Assembly (NCBI RefSeq): GCF_014654205.1
Contig: NZ_BNAW01000012.1
Coordinates: forward strand, 1-64,000
Direction of reading: 5' to 3'
From: Amycolatopsis bullii
GTDB lineage: Bacteria > Actinomycetota > Actinomycetes > Mycobacteriales > Pseudonocardiaceae
Length of the DNA: 64,000 bases
This document shows, in pieces, positions 9,501 through 16,581 of the stretch (positions are counted from its first letter, which is position 1; each line of letters starts with the position of its first letter). The position numbers were made by a program, and so were the translations under genes. The notes under the pieces are model-generated. The model was not told the DNA's origin, did no database searches, and saw only the letters and a list, made by a program, of their open reading frames with translations.

Positions 9501-10496
9501 GAGGACCGTGACGCCGAGCCTGCCGTCCGGGCCGACCAGCCGGGGCTCGCCGTGGGCGTTGCCGCCATCGACCAGGACCACCAGGTGGGGCAGGTCGAGT
9601 TCGGCGGCCGCGCGCCGGCTGAACGCCGGGCGTTCGCCGAGGTCGGCACCCAGGAGCTCGGCCAGCCCGGCCGCGGTCTCGGCGGCCAGCCGCCGCGAGC
9701 CGACGGCGTCGGCCGCGCCGGCCGCGGTCGCGTGCGGCAGCCACTTCGCCCATTCCCAGTCGTGCTGCCGGTCCGGCGACACGCAGAGCGCGATCCGCAG
9801 GTCCGCGGGGGAGTGGAAGGTGACGAGCTGGCACAGCAGCGCCCGCACCAGGCCGAGCACGGCCGGCCGCCGCCCGGCCACGGTGACCGCGGCGAACGAC
9901 CGCAGCGACAGCGCGACCGGCAGGCCGTCCACCGTCGAGTAGGTGCGGATGAAGTGCTTGAGGCTGGTGGAGGACACCGGGTCCAGGTCCTCCAGCGGTA
10001 CGGTCTGCGGTGCCTTCAGCGGGGTCGCGAGCCGCTGCGGCCCGGTGCCCGCGCGCACCTGCGCGAACTGCGGCTCGCCGCGGCGGCGGTCCCACAGCTT
10101 CCCGGTCTCGACGTAGGCCCACAGGTCGGCCGGGTCGGGCTGGACGGCGACCATGGCCGCGCGCTGGCCGTCGGCGATGTCGCGGACCTGGGTGCGCAGC
10201 CCGGAGAGGTAGCGCTGGTAGTCCCGGCGTTCGTCGTTGATCTGCGCCTTCTTCGCCATCCCGCCGCGGCCCAGCGACATCACCACCATGCCGCCCATGG
10301 CGCAGAGGAACAGGGCGCCGAAGATCCACGTCATCACGCCGCCGTCGCGTCCGATGTAGACGAACGACATCGCGCCCATGCCGAGCATCATCGGCAGGAA
10401 CATCATCAGCTGCACCATGCCGCCGGAGGAGCTCTTCGGGAGCATCGGCGGCGACTGCAGCACGATCTCGGACGGGCGCTCGGGGATGAGGCTCAT
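6570..10496 (-). CDS. eccC: Type VII secretion ATPase EccC (fused EccCa/EccCb)
   Basis: A 1308-residue FtsK/SpoIIIE-type motor of the ESX membrane complex. Two N-terminal membrane segments (MMFLPMMLGMGAMSFVY and WIFGALFLCAMGGMVVM) precede a DUF region and three ATPase modules. Their Walker A loops are GATGSGKSELL (~residue 470), GAPQSGKSTLM (~820) and GDVESGKSSLL (~1103). A complete Walker B is visible in the first module (LLVIIDEFSEL, ~580); those of modules 2 and 3 are less canonical, as in characterised EccC. The protein recognises substrate signal sequences and energises export. It is a single polypeptide, unlike the split EccCa/EccCb of mycobacterial ESX-1. It is divergent from the substrate-containing operon at 10640. 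Confidence 0.95.
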   Translation of the reverse strand: MSLIPERPSEIVLQSPPMLPKSSSGGMVQLMMFLPMMLGMGAMSFVYIGRDGGVMTWIFGALFLCAMGGMVVMSLGRGGMAKKAQINDERRDYQRYLSGLRTQVRDIADGQRAAMVAVQPDPADLWAYVETGKLWDRRRGEPQFAQVRAGTGPQRLATPLKAPQTVPLEDLDPVSSTSLKHFIRTYSTVDGLPVALSLRSFAAVTVAGRRPAVLGLVRALLCQLVTFHSPADLRIALCVSPDRQHDWEWAKWLPHATAAGAADAVGSRRLAAETAAGLAELLGADLGERPAFSRRAAAELDLPHLVVLVDGGNAHGEPRLVGPDGRLGVTVLEVGQEHPRASSSEKLLSLHTAPESLGMVVGEGGEQRLGFLGRPDVLDRGAAEALARMLTPLHTPAAVVGEKPMSSTFGLAGLLGIGDPRDTDTAVTWAPRPARDRLRIPLGVNPEGRPVELDLKESAEGGMGPHGLVIGATGSGKSELLRTLVTALAVMHSSETLNLALIDFKGGATFAGMTGLPHTCAVITNLSDDLALVDRMADALNGELLRRQELLHAAGNYASVRDYEKARADGAPLDPLPSLLVIIDEFSELLSSRPEFIDLFVAIGRLGRSLGIHLLLASQRLEEGRLRGLDSHLSYRIGLRTFSAAESRAVLGVADAYHLPPVPGSAYLKSDTETLIRLKAAYVSGELPPRSTVVREDGRELGVLPFSLAPVEIPVTTEVSSVSEAEGTGETIIGAMLSRLEGRGPAAHQIWLPPLAEPPTLDQLLPPLGEDAARGLCPLGWGGNGKLTIPVALVDKPFEQRRDLLWADFSGAAGHALIVGAPQSGKSTLMKDIAGVLALTHTPAEVQIFVLDMGGGALAPIAGLPHVSGYATRRDAQRCRRVVAELTTLLEQREEFFAAQGIESMAAFRARRAEYVESTDEREFGDVFLFVDNWTTIRQEYEQLEEQITGLAARGLGFGIHVIVSLNQWIGVRAQLRDAIGTRFELRLGDPMDSSIDRKVAANVPADRPGRGITAEKLHFLAALPRIDSDQRPETIGAGGVDLVRRISEAWQGPRAPQVRLLPPEVPLDTLPPAPSRQITLGIAESTLRPVYLDFAADPHFVAFGDVESGKSSLLRAIASGITSAYPPEEAAIIVADYRRGLLGAVSEPHLLGYAGAEGKLTDLIAECAQAMRNRLPGPSVTPEQLRNRSWWRGPELFVLVDDYELVATVGRNPLQPLLEFLPQARDIGLHLVIVRGAGGAGRALFEPVLQRLRELGSPGLIMSGAKDEGALLADVKPSPQPPGRGTLVSRRHGTGLVQVAWTKPAES

Positions 10497-10639
10497 GCGG
10501 CAATGCTCCAGCGGATCGGGGCGGCTCTGACCGGTATTTTGGCCACTTGCCGCCCGGGCACGGTGGGTACTTTTGCCGTCCGCCCGCTTCCGGGGCCGAA
10601 CTTACGCTCGGGCCGTGCAAGCCACCCGGAAGGAGAGCC

Positions 10640-11410
10640 ATGGCCGGCGAGTACCGGGCTGAGCCCGAGGCGATGCGCTCCGCCGTGGGCAACGTCGGGG
10701 GCATCATCGCGCACGGCATCAACGCCGTGGCCGACCTCGAACGGCTCGTCGTGCCGCCGATGTCGTTCGCGACGTTCGGCAGCGCGGTCGCCGCCGCGAA
10801 CGCGGCCCTGCACTCCGGCCAGATCACCGCCGTCCGGACGCTGCTGCAGCTGCTGCAGCAGATCAACGGGCTGGTCAAGGCCAGCGCCGATGCCTACCAG
10901 GCGGCCGACCGGGACGTGGCCTCCGGCTACGGCGGCGGGCACGCGCCGAGCGGCACCGCGTCGTCGATCTGGGGCAGCTCGCACGCGTCCGAGCTGGCCA
11001 CCCTGGCCATCAACGACAGCGCGGGCGCCCACGGCGAGCCGTCGTCGGTCGGGAACGTGCTGCGCTACCTGGGGGACGCGCGGCTGGGCCGGCTCGGCGA
11101 CCACCCGATCACCGACACGCGCTTCCACGGCGTCGCCGACTTCAACGACTGGCTCGCCGGTGACGCCGACAACCAGGCGCGGGTCGGGCTGATCGAGGTC
11201 TACGCGGGCACCGCGCGGACGTTCTCCGACGTGCCCGGCGGCGTGCACAGCGGCGACGTCGTGGTCGTGGAGCCGCTGCTGTTCTCCGACCGCCAGCCGG
11301 TCATCGGCGTCGCCGGCGACGGCGGCCGCCTCTACAACCACGGGCTGCTCGACGCCCGCACCGGCGGGCTGGCGAAGGTCAGCGTCTACCGGCCCGCCTC
11401 CGTCGTCTGA
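10640..11410 (+). CDS. EspC-like type VII secretion target with unknown C-terminal domain
   Basis: A 256-residue protein starting MAGEYRAEPEAMRSAVGNVG behind AAGGAGAG. Residues ~1-100 are two long helices in the style of the ESX-1 EspC/WXG-like family (EAMRSAVGNVGGIIAHGINA... LLQQINGLVKASADAYQAAD). The C-terminal ~130 residues are a compact soluble domain with conserved-looking GDVVVVEPLLF and GDGGRLYNHG. It has some NlpC/P60-like flavour, but no catalytic Cys is evident. A -10-like TACGCT at 10603 gives a short untranslated leader. It is the first gene of the rightward ESX operon. It is probably exported, and the C-terminal domain may be the working part. Confidence 0.7.
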   Translation: MAGEYRAEPEAMRSAVGNVGGIIAHGINAVADLERLVVPPMSFATFGSAVAAANAALHSGQITAVRTLLQLLQQINGLVKASADAYQAADRDVASGYGGGHAPSGTASSIWGSSHASELATLAINDSAGAHGEPSSVGNVLRYLGDARLGRLGDHPITDTRFHGVADFNDWLAGDADNQARVGLIEVYAGTARTFSDVPGGVHSGDVVVVEPLLFSDRQPVIGVAGDGGRLYNHGLLDARTGGLAKVSVYRPASVV

Positions 11411-11442
11411 TCGTCCGCCCCTCGAACTTCATGTGAGGACCG

Positions 11443-12477
11443 ATGCTGACTTTCCCGAACTCCAGCGCGATGGACGCGACCGCGTCCTCGGGCGGGCCGA
11501 TCACCATCCTCCCGCAGATCGTCACGGGCCAGCCGGAGCAGATCGCGAAGCACGTGGCGGACCTGGTCCGCAAGGCCGAGCAGTTCCTCTCGATGTACCA
11601 AGAGCTGACCAAGGCGGCCGACCAGCTGGGCAAGATCTGGTCCGGGGCGGCGAGCGAGTCGGCGCTGAAGAAGATCAGCGACTCGCTCGACCAGCTGACG
11701 AAGATCATCACCGTCGTCCAGAAGGGCGCCGAGCTGCTCGGTGTCTCCGGGACGCTGATCAAGACCGCGCAGGAGGCCTACCGCGCGGTCGTCTCCGCGG
11801 TGAACCCCACGGTCGCCGCGCTGATGTCGAACTGGTGGACCTACGGCGCCGCGGTCGCTTTGTCGACCGCGACGAGTGCGTCGCTGCGGGCGTTCATCAC
11901 CGCGATCGGCGCGTTGCTCAAGGCGCTCGGTGCGGTCGACCTCGCCCAGCAGGTGACCACGCTCGCGCAGGTCATCGGCGAGATCGAGAAGCTCTTCCAC
12001 CACGGCTCCGGCAGTTCGGGTGCGACATCGCAGTCGTCGATCGGGACCACCCCGGTCACCGCGCCGCAGACCCCGCCGCCGGTGGCGAGCCCGTCGGGGC
12101 AGCAGGCGGTGGCAGGCGGGAGCGGCGGGGGGATCCCGCAGCAACCCTCGTTCACCGACTACACCCCGCCCGCGCTCGCCGCCGGCGGCGGTTCCAGCGG
12201 CGGCGCCGCGGTGACCGGCAACGGCTCCCCGCTGAACCCGGCCGACAGCTGGATCGCCGTCGACCACCCAGGGACGACGCCGTCGATCCCCGCACCCGCA
12301 CCCGCGCCGGTGCCCGCGGCCGGGCACGCCGACGAGGTCGTCATCCACACCAACCTCACCACCGGTGAGTCCACTGTGGAGGCTCCGGGCGGGCAGGACT
12401 TCGACCTCGACATCGACCTGGACTACAACGGCAAGCACTTCAGCCAGCACGTCGGCTACGACGCGGCCGGGAACTGA
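11443..12477 (+). CDS. Long WXG-like ESX substrate
   Basis: A 344-residue protein. Residues ~30-110 form a WXG100-like helical hairpin with LGKIWSGAASESAL at the turn. Residues ~120-185 hold hydrophobic helices (ALMSNWWTYGAAVALSTATS and LRAFITAIGALLKALGAVDL). A long Pro/Gly/Ser-rich low-complexity linker (~200-305) follows. The last ~35 residues (DEVVIHTNLTTGESTVE... YNGKHFSQHVGYDAAGN) form a small acidic strand-rich tail. Such architecture is typical of long ESX or LXG-type secreted proteins. It follows the EspC-like gene by 32 bases and ends three bases before the next start, so the operon is tightly packed. Confidence 0.7.
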   Translation: MLTFPNSSAMDATASSGGPITILPQIVTGQPEQIAKHVADLVRKAEQFLSMYQELTKAADQLGKIWSGAASESALKKISDSLDQLTKIITVVQKGAELLGVSGTLIKTAQEAYRAVVSAVNPTVAALMSNWWTYGAAVALSTATSASLRAFITAIGALLKALGAVDLAQQVTTLAQVIGEIEKLFHHGSGSSGATSQSSIGTTPVTAPQTPPPVASPSGQQAVAGGSGGGIPQQPSFTDYTPPALAAGGGSSGGAAVTGNGSPLNPADSWIAVDHPGTTPSIPAPAPAPVPAAGHADEVVIHTNLTTGESTVEAPGGQDFDLDIDLDYNGKHFSQHVGYDAAGN

Positions 12478-12480
12478 CCG

Positions 12481-13842
12481 GTGGCGGGCTCGGGGGTGGT
12501 CGACGCGTCCGGGGTGGTCAGCTCCGTGCTGTCCGGGTACCGGCGGGTGCTCGTCGAGTGCCGCCGCCGCGTCACCGGCGATCCCGGGGCGCTGAGCGCC
12601 GCTTCGCACCGCGTCGCCACCCGGGCGTCGGCGGTTTCGGGGCGGGCGCGGGAAATCGACGAGTCCGCGAAGACGCTGCACGCGGACTGGGACGGTGACG
12701 CCTACACCGCGTTCGCGACGGCCGCGGGCGAACTCGGCAAGGACCTCGCCGAAACGGCCGCGAAACTCGGCGACCAGGCGAACCGGCTCGCCACCGCGGC
12801 CCGGCTCGTGCAGTCCGCGGAAGCAGCCGTCGACTCGGTGCTCGCGCAGTTCGACTCCTACGCCGCCCAGCTGACCGCCCAGGCCCGCGCGGTGAACTCC
12901 GCTTCGGTCGGCGCGTTCATCCAGGCCGCGCGGCAGCTCGGGGAACAGAGCGTCGCCGCGGCCCGCCAGGTCGTCGACGAGTTCGCCGACGCGCTCGCCG
13001 AGCTGTTCCCGCCCGAAGGCGTCGGCCGCCTGGAACACGAGCTCGGCAAGTGGGCCCGCGGGCCGCTGCACTGGCTCAACGGCGAGCCACTGGACGGCCG
13101 GAAGCGGCCGCGGACCGTGCCGTCGTGGTTCGGCAACTCCGGCTGGAAGAAACTCACCTGGGACGGCCTCGAAGGCACCCGCGCGCCGAAGAAGGCCGAC
13201 ACGCCGTTCGGGCAGCCGGAAGCCGAAGGCCTGAAGAACAAGATCGGCCGCAACACCGAGATCACCTACTACAAGTTCCAGCACGAGCAGGACGGCTGGT
13301 CCCCGGAGTACGACGGGAAGATCACCTCGAAGGGCTGGGACGCGTCGGCCTCCGGGCACGCGGAACTCGCGGCACTGCACGGCGAAGCCGAAGCCAAGAA
13401 GGCGTGGGGCGTGGCCGAAGCCCACGCCAAGGGCACGGTGTTGGCCGGCGGCGAGGCGAGCGCGTCCGGCACGATCGGCGCCCACGGCGTCGGCGCGCAC
13501 GCGAACGCCTTCGTGGGCGGGAAGGTCGAGGGCGAGGTCGCCGCGGACGTCGCGGGCATCGGCGTCGGCGCGAACGGCACGCTGCAGTACGGCCTCGGCG
13601 CGCAGCTCGACGCCCAAGCCGTCTACGACGCCGGGCACCTCAAGGTCAACTTCAAGGCGGGCGCGGCGCTCGGCCTCGGCCTGGGCGTCGGCGCGAAGAT
13701 CGACATCGACCTGCCGAAACTCGGCCACACGATCGGCGAGTACGGCGGTGCGGCGGTCGACGCGGTCAGCCACGCGGCAACGGAGGCGGCCGACGCCGCC
13801 GGCGCCGCTTGGGACGACGCCGTGGCGTACGTGGGGCTGTGA
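12481..13842 (+). CDS. Large WXG/LXG-type ESX effector candidate with Gly/Ala-rich C-terminus
   Basis: A 453-residue protein starting at GTG 12481, three bases after the previous stop. Residues ~1-165 are an LXG/WXG-like helical bundle with HADWDGDAYTAF at about 68-79. Residues ~190-290 are a mixed soluble region rich in Trp and charged residues. Residues ~300-425 alternate Ala/Gly with hydrophobic residues (HAKGTVLAGGEASASGTIGA, VGANGTLQYGLGAQLDAQAV, AGAALGLGLGVGAKIDIDLP), a pattern compatible with beta-strand membrane insertion. No known toxin catalytic motif is seen, and no immunity gene is obvious. The next ORF overlaps by one base and could be a chaperone or immunity partner. The effector role is an inference. 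Confidence 0.7.
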   Translation: MAGSGVVDASGVVSSVLSGYRRVLVECRRRVTGDPGALSAASHRVATRASAVSGRAREIDESAKTLHADWDGDAYTAFATAAGELGKDLAETAAKLGDQANRLATAARLVQSAEAAVDSVLAQFDSYAAQLTAQARAVNSASVGAFIQAARQLGEQSVAAARQVVDEFADALAELFPPEGVGRLEHELGKWARGPLHWLNGEPLDGRKRPRTVPSWFGNSGWKKLTWDGLEGTRAPKKADTPFGQPEAEGLKNKIGRNTEITYYKFQHEQDGWSPEYDGKITSKGWDASASGHAELAALHGEAEAKKAWGVAEAHAKGTVLAGGEASASGTIGAHGVGAHANAFVGGKVEGEVAADVAGIGVGANGTLQYGLGAQLDAQAVYDAGHLKVNFKAGAALGLGLGVGAKIDIDLPKLGHTIGEYGGAAVDAVSHAATEAADAAGAAWDDAVAYVGL

Positions 13843-14312
13843 TGACCCTTCCCCTCGACTTCGTCATCCCGGATGGCTGGACCGCCGTCGACCCGGGCGA
13901 CTCCGGCGCGGTGTTCGTCGCCGTGCACGACGCCGCACCGGGCGAGTTCGTCCCGAACATCACCGTGAGCGTCCAGCAGCGACCCGACGACACGACGATC
14001 GATGCGATCGCGGCGGAAGCGGTCGAACGTCTCTCGCGGACGCTGGCCGGGCTCGACGTGCTGAGCCGCCGCGACGTCGGCGACGCGGCCGCCCCCGCCG
14101 TGATGCAGCTGCTGCGCCTGCGCACCGGCGAAGGCACCGAGCTGATCCAGACCCAGGTGCACCTGACGGTCCCCGGCGCCACGCCGGCGGAGCGCCTGGT
14201 GCTCGAGCTCGCCTGCACGGCCGCACCCGCGACCGCCCGGCGGCTCTCGCCCGGTTTCCAGCGGTTCGTGGCCAGTGTCCACGTCCGGCAGCAAGAAGGG
14301 AAAGCACAGTGA
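13842..14312 (+). CDS. Small ESX-locus protein, possibly DUF1795/PsbP-like
   Basis: A 156-residue soluble protein starting MTLPLDFVIPDGWTAVDPGD. The opening strand with an IPDGW element and the later alternating strands (FVPNITVSVQQR ... LIQTQVHLTVPG) resemble the DUF1795/Mog1/PsbP or LpqN-type fold, without a lipobox or signal peptide. The ATG shares one base with the stop of the large WXG effector (TGATG), so expression is coupled. The 3' end overlaps the YbaB start by four bases. Position suggests a chaperone, adaptor or immunity-like partner for the effector, which is not provable from sequence. Confidence 0.7.
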   Translation: MTLPLDFVIPDGWTAVDPGDSGAVFVAVHDAAPGEFVPNITVSVQQRPDDTTIDAIAAEAVERLSRTLAGLDVLSRRDVGDAAAPAVMQLLRLRTGEGTELIQTQVHLTVPGATPAERLVLELACTAAPATARRLSPGFQRFVASVHVRQQEGKAQ

Positions 14313-14629
14313 CCGATCCGTACGCGGTGCCCGACATGGACGAGCTGCTGGCGCAGGTGCGCAAGCAGACCGAAGAGGTCCAGCGGATCCAGCGCACGGT
14401 CGAGGCGATGGAGGTCAAGGCGCACTCGCGGCAGAACGAGGTCACCGTCACCCTCCGCGGCGACGGCCGCTTCACCTCGATCGACATCGACCCCCGCGCG
14501 ATCCGCGAGTACGACGCCCGCAACCTCTCGGAGATCGTGCTGGAGGCGGTGAACGCCGGGCTGCAGAAGCTCGCCGAGGCGTCTTCCGCCAAGTTCGCCC
14601 CGATGATCGCGGCCGCGAAAGACGTGTGA
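14309..14629 (+). CDS. YbaB/EbfC family DNA-binding protein
   Basis: A 106-residue protein starting at GTG 14309 behind AGAAGGG. Residues ~8-45 are a coiled helix (DELLAQVRKQTEEVQRIQRT), and the following strands (NEVTVTLRGDGRFTSIDIDP) and C-terminal helix match the YbaB/EbfC nucleoid-associated fold. Members of this family recur inside actinobacterial type VII loci, where their role is not settled; they may be regulators or structural partners. It has GTGA coupling to the preceding gene and TGATG coupling to eccD. Lack of a signal peptide argues for a cytoplasmic role. Confidence 0.85.
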   Translation: MTDPYAVPDMDELLAQVRKQTEEVQRIQRTVEAMEVKAHSRQNEVTVTLRGDGRFTSIDIDPRAIREYDARNLSEIVLEAVNAGLQKLAEASSAKFAPMIAAAKDV

Positions 14630-15999
14630 TGACGGCTTCTCTTACCGGCACCACCCGGCGGGTCACGGTGGTCACGCCGCGGGCCCGCGTCGACGTCGCT
14701 CTCCCGCAGCAGTCGACGTTCGCCGAACTGGTGCCCCAGCTGGTGCGGCTGGCCGGAGCGTCCGGGCAGGCGTCGGCGGAGCACCCGGGCTGGGTGCTGT
14801 CGAGGCTCGGCGGCGCGCCACTGGCACTGGGCCTGAGCGTCGCCGCGGCCCAGATCCGGGACGGCGAAGTGCTGCACCTGACCCCGCGGGAGCGCCCGCG
14901 GGGTCCGCTGCTGTTCGACGACGTCGTCGACTCGATCGCCAGCGTCGCCGACACGTCCGGCGGCTGGGGCCCCTCGGTGGCCCGGCGGTCCGGCCTGGTC
15001 GCCGCGGTGGTCCTGCTGCTGGCGGGCGGCCTGCTGGTCCAGGCGGCGGCCTCGGGCAGTGTCCTGGCCCCGATCGGGACCGGGCTGCTCGCCCTCGTAC
15101 TCCTGCTCGGCGGCGGCGCGCTGAGCCGCGCGTACGGCGACGCAGAGGCGGGTGCGGCGGGCTCGCTGGCCGGCGTCGGCGTGGCGTTGCTGGCCGGGAT
15201 GTCGGTGCTCCCACCGCATCCGCTGTTCTCGCTATCGGCGGGCCCGCTCGCCGCGGGCCTGGCGGCGGTGACGGTGTACGGCGTCCTGGCGGCGGTTTCG
15301 GTGGCCGACCGCCTGCCGTGGTTCGTGGCGATCACCGGCGCGGCGGGTTTCGGCGCGCTGACCTGCGGGGTCGTCCTGCTGGCGGGGGTGTCCCCGCTCT
15401 CGGCGGCGGCGGTGGCCGCGGTGCTGTGCACGGCACTGGCCGCGGTGGCGCCGATGCTGGCGTTGCGCCTCGCCCGCCTGCCGCTGCCGCGCGTCCCGGA
15501 CGACATGGAGGCGTTCCGCGCGGACGAACAGCCGTCGCTGGGCACGGAGATGATCGGCCGGACGTCCCGGGCGCAGGCGGTGCTGACCGGGTTGCTGGTG
15601 GCACTGGGGTCGGTGGTGCTGGCCGGTTCCGTCGTGCTGGCCTCGGGCGGGCCGTGGGAAGCCGGGCTCGCGGGTTTGCTGGGGCTGGCGTGGACCCTGC
15701 GGTCGCGGTCGTACGCGGGCCGGGCGCAGCGGCTGGTGCTGATCGGCTTCGGCGTCGCCACGCTGGTGTCCGCCGGCGTGTGGCTGGTCGCGTCGGGCCA
15801 GCGCACGGCGGTGTTCGCGGTGGGCTGCGCGGTCGTGTGCGCGGCGGTGCTCTGCCTGGTGTACGCCACGCGGGTGGCGCGCGGGCTGCGGTCGCCGTAC
15901 TGGTCGCGGCTGCTGGACGTGACGGAGTTTCTCGTGCTGCTGTCGCTGGTGCCGGTGGTGGCGATGATCGCCGGGGTGTACGAAGCCGTCCGCGGCTGA
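14629..15999 (+). CDS. eccD: Type VII secretion integral membrane protein EccD
   Basis: A 456-residue protein. Residues ~10-85 form the YukD/ubiquitin-like cytoplasmic domain (RVTVVTPRARVDVALPQQ ... RDGEVLHLTPRERP). From about residue 120 there are some eleven membrane segments, such as LVAAVVLLLAGGLLVQAA, LLALVLLLGGGALS and FLVLLSLVPVVAMIAGVY, ending the protein. This is the classic EccD layout forming the core membrane ring of the ESX channel together with EccB, EccC and EccE. The real ATG at 14629 overlaps the YbaB stop. Open frame upstream of it is the YbaB gene in another frame. Confidence 0.93.
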   Translation: MTASLTGTTRRVTVVTPRARVDVALPQQSTFAELVPQLVRLAGASGQASAEHPGWVLSRLGGAPLALGLSVAAAQIRDGEVLHLTPRERPRGPLLFDDVVDSIASVADTSGGWGPSVARRSGLVAAVVLLLAGGLLVQAAASGSVLAPIGTGLLALVLLLGGGALSRAYGDAEAGAAGSLAGVGVALLAGMSVLPPHPLFSLSAGPLAAGLAAVTVYGVLAAVSVADRLPWFVAITGAAGFGALTCGVVLLAGVSPLSAAAVAAVLCTALAAVAPMLALRLARLPLPRVPDDMEAFRADEQPSLGTEMIGRTSRAQAVLTGLLVALGSVVLAGSVVLASGGPWEAGLAGLLGLAWTLRSRSYAGRAQRLVLIGFGVATLVSAGVWLVASGQRTAVFAVGCAVVCAAVLCLVYATRVARGLRSPYWSRLLDVTEFLVLLSLVPVVAMIAGVYEAVRG

Positions 16000-16013
16000 G
16001 TGGGATTGCCCGG

Positions 16014-16364
16014 TCATGTCCGGAAGCGCGGGGCAGGGCGCCGCAGCGGCAGGGCGATGAGCTTGTCCGTCGGGCGGATGTCGGCTTCGCGGAGAGGACG
16101 ATCGTCGCCGTGCTGGACACGCCGATCGCGGTCGGCGACCTGGACCAGCTGCTGCACCGTGGTCGTGTCGTCGACGAGCAGCTCCGCGACCGCGTCGGTG
16201 TCCCGGACGATCTCGTCGAGCTTGACGTGGACGACGTTGTTCCGGATCGCGTTGGCGATGCAGTGACTCCAACGTCGATCGGATGCCCGATTCGGCAGCC
16301 TTCTTGCACCACAGCAGGATGAAGAAACGATCGCGGTCACGAGCGGGAATCCGGTGGCGAACAC
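16014..16364 (-). pseudogene. Decayed gene remnant in the eccD-xylanase gap
   Basis: The 16000-16581 stretch has no convincing intact gene. On the minus strand, codons about 16130-16260 end almost only in G or C and read NAIRNNVVHVKLDEIVRDTD then AVAELLVDDTTTVQQLVQVA, which looks like real coding sequence. A KLDEIVR element followed by small helices is reminiscent of the C-terminus of low-affinity iron permease-type membrane proteins, but the match is weak. Third-position bias then moves to another frame (AIGVSSTATIVLSAK), and an upstream hydrophobic stretch (GSLFLGLSETIVTVVQLQAP) has no good start. I read this as a frameshifted remnant. Base composition falls toward 16300-16520. Confidence 0.35.
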
Positions 16365-16535
16365 AGCGAGCAGACCCTGGATCCACCCCGGCGCCTGAAG
16401 CTGGACAACGGTGACGATCGTCTCCGAGAGGCCGAGGAAGAGCGAGCCCAGGAGTGCGCCGCGGTTTCCGGCGGTCGATATATTCGACTGAACGTTTCAT
16501 TGACCGTGTCGCACGGGCACTGTTAGGACTGTTTC

Positions 16536-16547
16536 GGGAGCGCTCCC
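16536..16547. promoter_or_regulatory. LacI-family (CebR-like) operator
   Basis: A perfect 12-base palindrome GGGAGCGCTCCC lies 35 bases before the GH30 xylanase ATG. It matches the core of the TGGGAGCGCTCCCA element bound by CebR-type LacI repressors that control polysaccharide hydrolases in actinobacteria. Sugar-dependent derepression of the xylanase is inferred. Confidence 0.7.
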
Positions 16548-16581
16548 AGGCTGTTCGTCCAGACGACTCCAGGGAGATGCC

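Noticed and set aside
6436-11192. Very long open frames overlapping eccC on both strands (about 1460-1480 codons)
   Set aside because: They lack coherent domains, are rich in Arg, Gln and Pro, and cover a gene with clear EccC motifs. High GC DNA creates long shadow frames opposite real genes.
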